Of a stretch of 19,214 bases of DNA, positions 14,375 to 19,214 are shown piece by piece. The notes beneath the pieces are model-generated. The model saw only the letters and a program-made list of their open reading frames with translations, searched no databases and was not told the DNA's origin. Position numbers and translations under genes: made by a program. Source of the stretch: DASYSA01 sp036003885 (GTDB lineage: Bacteria; Acidobacteriota; Blastocatellia; UBA7656); assembly GCA_036003885.1 (NCBI GenBank), contig DASYSA010000637.1:1-19214 (forward strand), written 5' to 3'. The number at the start of each line of letters is the position of its first letter. Position 1 is the first letter of the stretch.

Positions 14375-16168
14375 ATGAGCGCAATATACCAGGCAGAAGA
14401 TTTGGGGTTGCAGGTTGCCGACCTCGCACCTGAAGTCCGGGCTGAGATTCTGAGGTTTGCAGATGAAATCGAGAGGCTCGATCGCGGCCTGGCTGACCCG
14501 GATGACTTCAAGCGGTTTCGACTGGAGAACGGCGTTTACGGAATCCGCGGCGCTCCGGACCGTCACATGATTCGCGTCAAGATCCGATTCGGAGAAATCA
14601 CCCCCGATCAACTCGAGACGACAGCCGCTCTCGCCGACGAGTTCACACCCACCCGCAGCGTCCACCTGACGACGCGCCAGGACATTCAGCTTCACAACGT
14701 CAGGCGCAGCGATCTCCCTGCCGTGCTGGTGGCCCTTGCTCGATCAGGAATGACAACACGCGAAGCTTGCGGGAACACAGTGCGAAACGTAACCGCCTGT
14801 CCCTTCGCCGGAGTATCTCCGACCGAAGTCTTCGACGTCACTCCTTATGCCGATGCGGTGTCGATGTACTTCCTGCGCAATCCGCTCAATCAGAGTCTGC
14901 CGCGAAAGCTCAAGTTCGCATTCGAAGGGTGCGCGGAAGATCACGCGCGGACTCCGATTCACGACATCGGCGCTGTTGCGGCAGTGCGGGAGGAGAAAGG
15001 ACGCATCGAGCGAGGTTTCCGCATCTACGTCGCCGGCGGCCTCGGTGCCCAGCCTGTGTCGGCCTCTCTCCTCGAAGAGTTCACCCCGGCCGATCTGTTG
15101 ATACCAACCTGTGAAGCGATCGTTCGCACCTTTGACCGCAACGGAGAGCGCAGGCCCGAGCACATCTATCGCATGCGTGCCCGACTGAAGTTCCTCGCGA
15201 GAGAATGGGGGATTGAGAAGCTGCGCTCCGCGATTATCACCGAGCGGCGCGCGATCATGGCCACTCGTTCAGGACTGGTCGACTTCCACATAGATCCAAT
15301 CGAAGAGACCGCTCCGGATCTCGATATACATGGGACTCCCCGCGGTTGGTCGCCCACGCTCCACTATCAGGAGTGGAAGCGAACGAATGTTCTTAAGCAG
15401 CGTCAGCCCGGCTATTCGACAGTCGTGATTCGATGCCCTCTTGGCGACCTGACGTCCGACGAACTGCGCTCGGCGGCAGGCGCGGCTCGACGATGGTGCT
15501 CAGGGCGTATTCGGACGGCGATATCGCAAAACCTGGTCTTTCGATGGGTCCCCGATGAAGCCTTGCCCTGGCTCTACCGCGACCTGGCGGAGGCGGGGTT
15601 GGCTCACACCGATGCTCACAATCTCGCGGACATTACGCGATGTCCCGGCGCCGACACCTGTCAACTGGCGCTCACTCACTCGCGCGGACTCGCCGAAGCT
15701 CTGGGGAACGTCCTTGCCAACGAATTCAGCACCATCCCTGAAGTCCAGAACCTGTCGATGAAGATCTCGGGATGTATGAACTCCTGCGGCCAGCATCACA
15801 TCGCCGACATCGGATTCTACGGAGCATCAACCGAGGGTGAAGGCGTGCCTCTGCCGCAGTACATTGTGCTCATTGGAGGGCGCACCGAAGAGGGAAAGGC
15901 GCACTTCGCCAAGCCGGTCGCCCGCGTGCCTGCACGCCGAGCACCTGAGGCGGCTCGCCGGTTGCTCAACCTCTACCAGAGCGAACGGGGGGAGGAAGAG
16001 TCTTTCTCCGGGTTCATCAGCCGGGTAAGTGTCAAACGAGTGCGGACCGTGCTCGACGACTTGACCGTAGTACCCACGATCGAAGAGCAGCCCGAAATAT
16101 ATCGTGACCTCGGCGCCGAAGATCAGGTTTTCTCAGCAGAAGTGGGTGCCGGGGAGTGCGCTTCGTGA
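14375..16168 (+). CDS. Siroheme/[4Fe-4S] ferredoxin-type nitrite/sulfite reductase, probably assimilatory sulfite reductase
   Basis: A 597-residue enzyme making the six-electron reduction of sulfite to sulfide (or nitrite to ammonia). The iron-sulfur/siroheme cysteines are C423 and C429 in CPGADTCQLAL, and C467 and C471 in SGCMNSCGQHHIADIG. The anion-binding residues expected from E. coli sulfite reductase appear as R101 (TTRQDIQLH), R137 (NTVRNVTACP), K178 and K180 (RKLKFAFEGC). Two ferredoxin-like halves are visible. NSCGQ is common in nitrite-reductase-annotated members, so sequence alone leaves the substrate open. The Cys-codon leader and terminator upstream favour sulfite. The ATG has GGAGG seven bases upstream. 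The siroheme gene follows after 55 bases, apparently in the same transcript. Confidence 0.93.
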   Translation: MSAIYQAEDLGLQVADLAPEVRAEILRFADEIERLDRGLADPDDFKRFRLENGVYGIRGAPDRHMIRVKIRFGEITPDQLETTAALADEFTPTRSVHLTTRQDIQLHNVRRSDLPAVLVALARSGMTTREACGNTVRNVTACPFAGVSPTEVFDVTPYADAVSMYFLRNPLNQSLPRKLKFAFEGCAEDHARTPIHDIGAVAAVREEKGRIERGFRIYVAGGLGAQPVSASLLEEFTPADLLIPTCEAIVRTFDRNGERRPEHIYRMRARLKFLAREWGIEKLRSAIITERRAIMATRSGLVDFHIDPIEETAPDLDIHGTPRGWSPTLHYQEWKRTNVLKQRQPGYSTVVIRCPLGDLTSDELRSAAGAARRWCSGRIRTAISQNLVFRWVPDEALPWLYRDLAEAGLAHTDAHNLADITRCPGADTCQLALTHSRGLAEALGNVLANEFSTIPEVQNLSMKISGCMNSCGQHHIADIGFYGASTEGEGVPLPQYIVLIGGRTEEGKAHFAKPVARVPARRAPEAARRLLNLYQSERGEEESFSGFISRVSVKRVRTVLDDLTVVPTIEEQPEIYRDLGAEDQVFSAEVGAGECAS

Positions 16169-16223
16169 GTTGATCTCGTAGTTCACGAGGTCAGCGGATG
16201 ATCCGATCCTGAGAGGTACAGCG

Positions 16224-16880
16224 TTGGACTACTATCCCGCGTTTCTGGACCTGAGAGACCGAAACTGTCTGGTTGCAGGCGGGGGCGCCGTTGCCGAGCG
16301 CAAGGTTGAATCCTTGCTCGAATGCGGCGCGCTGGTCAAAGTCGTCACCCGTGAAGCAACAAGTGTATTGACTGAGCTTGCTCGAAGCGGCAGCATCGAG
16401 TTGGGCCTCCGCGACTACATCTCCGATGATCTGATGGGAATCTTCCTCGTCATTGCCGCGACTGACGACCCAACCGTTCAGGCCCGTATTGGCATTGAGG
16501 CGAAGGAGCGCGGCCTGTTGGTCAATGTGGTGGATGACCCAGCAAACTGCACCTTCATTGTCCCCGCAGTCGCGCGCCGGGGCGCGCTCTCGATCGCAGT
16601 TTCGACGGGAGGGAGGAGTCCCGCACTGGCGGCTCGAATACGCGAAAAGCTGGAGGGTCTGTTCGGTCCGGAATATGAAGAGTGGGTCGATCTTCTGGGG
16701 CAATTGCGGGAAACTCTGGCGGTCCGGTTTCCCGATACGGAAGAGAGAAAAGGGGCGTGGTATCGGGTGGTTGATTCGAACTGCCTGGAACTGATCCGGC
16801 GAGGGGAGCGGGATCTGATGCGGAAGCAGCTCGACGATCTTCTGGGCCCGGGACAGGATTCAGGGTTTAGGCTTACTTAG
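16224..16880 (+). CDS. Precorrin-2 dehydrogenase / sirohydrochlorin ferrochelatase (CysG N-terminal type)
   Basis: A 218-residue enzyme that oxidises precorrin-2 to sirohydrochlorin with NAD and, in bifunctional members, inserts iron to give siroheme. The NAD-binding motif is AGGGAVAERK (18-27). The catalytic aspartate is D104 in NVVDDPANCTF (101-111), matching D104 of CysG, and VSTGGRSPALA (126-136) follows. There is no C-terminal uroporphyrinogen methyltransferase domain, so that step must be encoded elsewhere. The start is TTG at 16224 with AGAGG (16212-16216) upstream; no suitable ATG exists nearby. It supplies the cofactor of the reductase encoded just upstream and is probably under the same attenuator. 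Confidence 0.93.
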   Translation: MDYYPAFLDLRDRNCLVAGGGAVAERKVESLLECGALVKVVTREATSVLTELARSGSIELGLRDYISDDLMGIFLVIAATDDPTVQARIGIEAKERGLLVNVVDDPANCTFIVPAVARRGALSIAVSTGGRSPALAARIREKLEGLFGPEYEEWVDLLGQLRETLAVRFPDTEERKGAWYRVVDSNCLELIRRGERDLMRKQLDDLLGPGQDSGFRLT

Positions 16881-16925
16881 GATTCAGATTCTAAGGACAA
16901 CTCCCTGTCACGAAATTGAATACGT

Positions 16926-17354
16926 TTAGTCTTCTCCTGTTGACTTCCGGTGCTTGAAGTTGATCCCATCGGTGTGCGAAGCCCGCGTAACTTGTGCCGA
17001 GACCGCTTTCCACCCCGCTCCCGTTCTTACGTAAACATCGATGTAATGACTTACACCACTGGATTGATCTCCCTTAGTCCACAAGCCGGTCGCCTGCACA
17101 AGGGCTACGCCTCCGTAAATACGAACGCCCACTTTTTGCAGCTGGTAGTCGGCGACATCGGGACCTTCTGCCGTGTTGCTCAAAAACTGAGACTTGTTGA
17201 GGATCGAACCGTCCGATTCGATGCCCACAAAGTCGTCCGCAAGATGTTCTTCATACCAGTTCACATCAGCTGACATGAAGGCTCTAACGTATTCTGCATT
17301 CAGTTGCTCCAGCGTGGTTTGGTCCAAACTACTTGGTTGGATTTCAGTTGTCAT
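16926..17354 (-). CDS. DUF4440 / NTF2-like (SnoaL-like) protein
   Basis: A 142-residue protein with the alpha+beta cone fold of the NTF2-like superfamily. Visible features are an N-terminal helix (LEQLNAEYVRAFMSADVNWYEEHLA), the strand pattern DDFVGIESDGSILNKSQFL, GGVALVQATGLW, and the end HYIDVYVRTGAGWKAV. Members range from small enzymes to ligand-binding proteins, so no function can be given. No signal peptide is seen. GAGG lies seven bases before the ATG. It stands alone, converging on the siroheme gene with 45 bases between, and the DNA upstream holds a broken gene. Confidence 0.8.
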   Translation of the reverse strand: MTTEIQPSSLDQTTLEQLNAEYVRAFMSADVNWYEEHLADDFVGIESDGSILNKSQFLSNTAEGPDVADYQLQKVGVRIYGGVALVQATGLWTKGDQSSGVSHYIDVYVRTGAGWKAVSAQVTRASHTDGINFKHRKSTGED

Positions 17355-17363
17355 AGTCGTGCC

Positions 17364-17545
17364 TCAGTATCTTCCAGATATAGCAATGCTTCGCCTAAGG
17401 TCTATGAGCATGGTTTGTCGCACATCTGTCCTCATATGCTCGGACTTGAGTTCATCGGTTTCCTGCCACAGATACATTGCCGCGTAGGCTCTCCAGGGCC
17501 GCCAGGTTTCGGCTCGCTCTGCGAGGTCGCAATCGTTGCGCGACA
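17364..17545 (-). pseudogene. C-terminal remnant of an AlkA-type DNA-3-methyladenine glycosylase
   Basis: On the minus strand, 17543-17460 encodes DLAERAETWRPWRAYAAM followed by YLWQ, the characteristic C-terminal helix of AlkA-type base-excision glycosylases. The rest of the enzyme (helix-hairpin-helix, GIGPWTA region, catalytic Asp) is absent from all frames upstream up to nuoC. The frame runs on to a stop at 17364 with a tail that looks unrelated. It is therefore a truncated, non-functional fragment left by deletion or rearrangement. The call rests on about 25 residues. Confidence 0.5.
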
Positions 17546-17850
17546 CCGTCTGAGAACATGTTTGAGAATCGAGCTGCATGGCACGCCCATGATACAGAAA
17601 TCCCGGGAACGATTTGGACGTTTTCGGACGTGGAAGCATTCACACGCAAAAAACAGCGTTTTCGATCACACGGTTGGAATCTGGGAGGGGTGTTGTTGGC
17701 GAGGACAACCATGGCGCGGAGGTGGGACCGTTGCCGCGAGCGCAGATTGACAATGCTTTCAGCGCTATGCTAAAAGGCATCTTCGACAAAGTGGCGAATT
17801 GGGTTCAACCGCGGAAAGTCTTATCTTTAAGAGTAGTCACGACTGAACGA
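17546..17850. other. Unassigned intergenic stretch
   Basis: Several open frames exist on both strands, but none has a convincing start, ribosome-binding site or recognisable domain. It probably contains decayed sequence next to the glycosylase fragment and the upstream region of nuoC. Confidence 0.4.
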
Positions 17851-17856
17851 TATAGA
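17851..17856 (+). promoter_or_regulatory. Possible -10 box upstream of nuoC
   Basis: TATAGA (17851-17856) matches the -10 consensus at five of six positions and lies 45 bases before the nuoC ATG. No good -35 stands at 16-18 bases; TTTAAG is 19 bases upstream. Confidence 0.25.
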
Positions 17857-17900
17857 TCTCAGCGCGTCCGTGTAGAAGCGCGGATGCTTTAGGTGGCCCT

Positions 17901-18728
17901 ATGCCGGACGAGAAGACGGACGCCCCACCAGATCCGAGCGAGGAGAAATCCCACGGAACTGAGTCGGAAGGCGAAGCGAAGAAGACCGCAGCAGCTCCTC
18001 CGGCAGAGAGCGTCGGACAGGACGCACCCGGGAGCACAGGAGTTGAAGAAACTGAGGCCATCCCTCCGAGCTCCCCGGCGGGCGAAAAGCCCGGTCCCCC
18101 CAAAGCGGCTCCTGTGGCCACTCCCGGGGCGCCGGCGAAGCCTCCAGCGCCGGTCAAGAAGGCGCCCACGGTGACCGTCGAAATCACCGACGATCCGTTC
18201 ATCGATCGCATAAAGCAACGTTTCGAGGGCGCCGTGACCGAGGCCGTCACAACACTCGGCCAGCAGATCATTCGCGTGAAGAAGGACTCGCTTGTGGAAC
18301 TCTGTCGCTTTCTGCACGATGACGAAGAGTTTCCGTTTGATATGTGCAGCGATTTGACGGCGGTACACTGGCCGGAACGCGCCGGGCAGGAGTTCGACGT
18401 TGTCGTGATGCTCTATTCGGTGCCAAAGAATCGGATGCTTCGAGTGAAAGCCTCAATAGCCGACCAGGAGTCTTGCCCGAGCGTCACCTCGATCTGGGCG
18501 GGCACCGACTGGATGGAGCGCGAGGTGTATGACATGTTCGGCGTCACATTCGAAGGCCATCCGGACCTCAGAAGGATTCTCCTGCCCCCGGACTGGCCGG
18601 GCCATCCGTTACGAAAAGAGTATCCTGTCGAGTATCGCGATAACGAGTGGACCGACAAACATATCGAGTACCGCGAGGTCGATTACGATACGAGTTTGAT
18701 CAACGTCAAGTACGGCGAGAGAAGATAA
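17901..18728 (+). CDS. nuoC: NADH-quinone oxidoreductase subunit C (30 kDa), extended N-terminus
   Basis: A 275-residue hydrophilic-arm subunit of respiratory complex I. The conserved part begins near residue 95 and carries the signature MEREVYDMFGVTFEGHPDLR (205-224) and LLPPDWPGHPLRKEYP. Residues 1-90 are low-complexity, rich in Pro, Ala, Glu and Lys, and have no counterpart in typical NuoC of about 170-220 residues. They look disordered and are not a signal peptide. AGGTGG lies four bases before the ATG at 17901. An internal start nearer the domain is not excluded, since no Met occurs between residue 1 and the conserved domain but alternative codons do. nuoD follows after 23 bases. nuoA and nuoB are not upstream. 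Confidence 0.95.
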   Translation: MPDEKTDAPPDPSEEKSHGTESEGEAKKTAAAPPAESVGQDAPGSTGVEETEAIPPSSPAGEKPGPPKAAPVATPGAPAKPPAPVKKAPTVTVEITDDPFIDRIKQRFEGAVTEAVTTLGQQIIRVKKDSLVELCRFLHDDEEFPFDMCSDLTAVHWPERAGQEFDVVVMLYSVPKNRMLRVKASIADQESCPSVTSIWAGTDWMEREVYDMFGVTFEGHPDLRRILLPPDWPGHPLRKEYPVEYRDNEWTDKHIEYREVDYDTSLINVKYGERR

Positions 18729-18751
18729 GCAGAGCCAACCCGGGACCGTTA

Positions 18752-19214
18752 TGCAAGAGCAAGATCAGGCAAAAGGTCCGAAAGATCAGGGTACCCTCTT
18801 CGATACCGACGAGATGGTGCTCAATATGGGACCGCAGCACCCCTCTACTCACGGCGTGTTGCGGGTCCTGTTGAAGCTGGACGGCGAGACAGTTATCGGT
18901 CTCGACTGCGACATCGGCTACCTCCACAGGGGCGTCGAGAAGATTGCGGAGCAAGACACATACGCAATGATCACGCCGTACTGGGATCGGCTGGACTACG
19001 TCGCCGCCGTATCAGGGGACCTGTGCTACGTCGAGGGAGTTGAGAAACTCCTGCAGGTTGAAGTGCCCAGGCGCGCCGAATACCTTCGCGTAATCCTCAC
19101 CGAACTTCAGCGCATTGCATCACACCTCTTATGGTTAGGCACTCACGCAATCGACATCGGCGCGGTGACCGTCCTGCTCTACTGCTTTCGCGAACGCGAG
19201 GAGATACTCAAGAT
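18752..19214 (+). CDS. nuoD: NADH-quinone oxidoreductase subunit D (49 kDa), 3' end cut by window
   Basis: The first 154 codons of the complex I subunit that lines the quinone-binding site with NuoB. Signatures are NMGPQHPSTHGVLR (about residues 26-39), then GYLHRGVEKIAE, and LTELQRIASHLLWLGTHA in the helical region. The HPSTHG loop is the quinone-site beta-hairpin, kept intact here. The frame is open to the window edge, so the remaining roughly 250 residues are outside. The ATG at 18752 follows the nuoC stop by 23 bases without a strong Shine-Dalgarno. NuoC and NuoD are separate genes here, not the fused NuoCD of enterobacteria. Confidence 0.95.

Noticed and set aside
16169..16223. CTCGT/ACGAG hairpin between reductase and siroheme gene
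   Set aside because: Only a 5-bp stem without T tract; not evidence for a terminator separating the two genes.
17614..17892. 92-codon plus-strand frame before nuoC
   Set aside because: No recognisable family, no ribosome-binding site, and it overlaps other equally open frames; not reported as a gene.

Overview
The window is a gene-dense piece of bacterial chromosome of fairly high GC. It carries housekeeping genes: 2-oxoglutarate dehydrogenase E1, ribosomal protein L31, release factor 1 with its methylase, tRNA methyltransferase TrmL, siroheme-dependent reductase and respiratory complex I. Gene content, DUF1385 next to rpmE/prfA, a Lys/Pro-rich-tailed M48 protease and a Pro/Ala-extended NuoC fit an environmental Acidobacteriota-like (perhaps Blastocatellia) genome. 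That placement is an impression, not a proof. No rRNA, tRNA, CRISPR array, phage gene or complete insertion sequence was seen.

Layout. 1-2392: 3' part of the 2-oxoglutarate dehydrogenase E1 gene, then a 53-codon basic ORF. 2576-3829: two leftward genes (nitrilase-family hydrolase, DUF1801 protein). 3960-5921: a MerR-like regulator and a VWA-domain protein, apparently one unit, with a strong promoter so close to the start codon that the mRNA may be leaderless. 6059-7818: an NAD-dependent epimerase-like gene converging on a PAP2 phosphatase. 7894-7970: a CACGAAT-type inverted repeat. 8001-12508: rpmE, a terminator, DUF1385, prfA, prmC, a Nudix hydrolase and trmL; the last four are closely spaced or overlapping. 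A bidirectional terminator separates trmL from a leftward secreted M48 metalloprotease.

14125-16880 is the most interesting part. A promoter is followed by a 41-codon reading frame with five Cys codons within twelve codons. Then comes a perfect 14-bp intrinsic terminator just upstream of the ribosome-binding site of a siroheme/[4Fe-4S] nitrite/sulfite reductase gene. The leader also contains a near-copy of the terminator's 3' arm that can pair with its 5' arm, and an upstream segment that can pair with that copy. This is the full three-way layout of a ribosome-mediated transcription attenuator, apparently sensing cysteinyl-tRNA. The next gene encodes precorrin-2 dehydrogenase (siroheme synthesis), so the unit makes an enzyme and its cofactor. 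The Cys-coding leader argues that the reductase serves sulfite assimilation for cysteine rather than nitrite reduction.

16926-17850: a leftward DUF4440/NTF2-like gene and a broken C-terminal fragment of an AlkA-type DNA glycosylase. 17901-19214: nuoC with a long low-complexity N-terminal extension and the 5' part of nuoD; nuoA and nuoB are not upstream.
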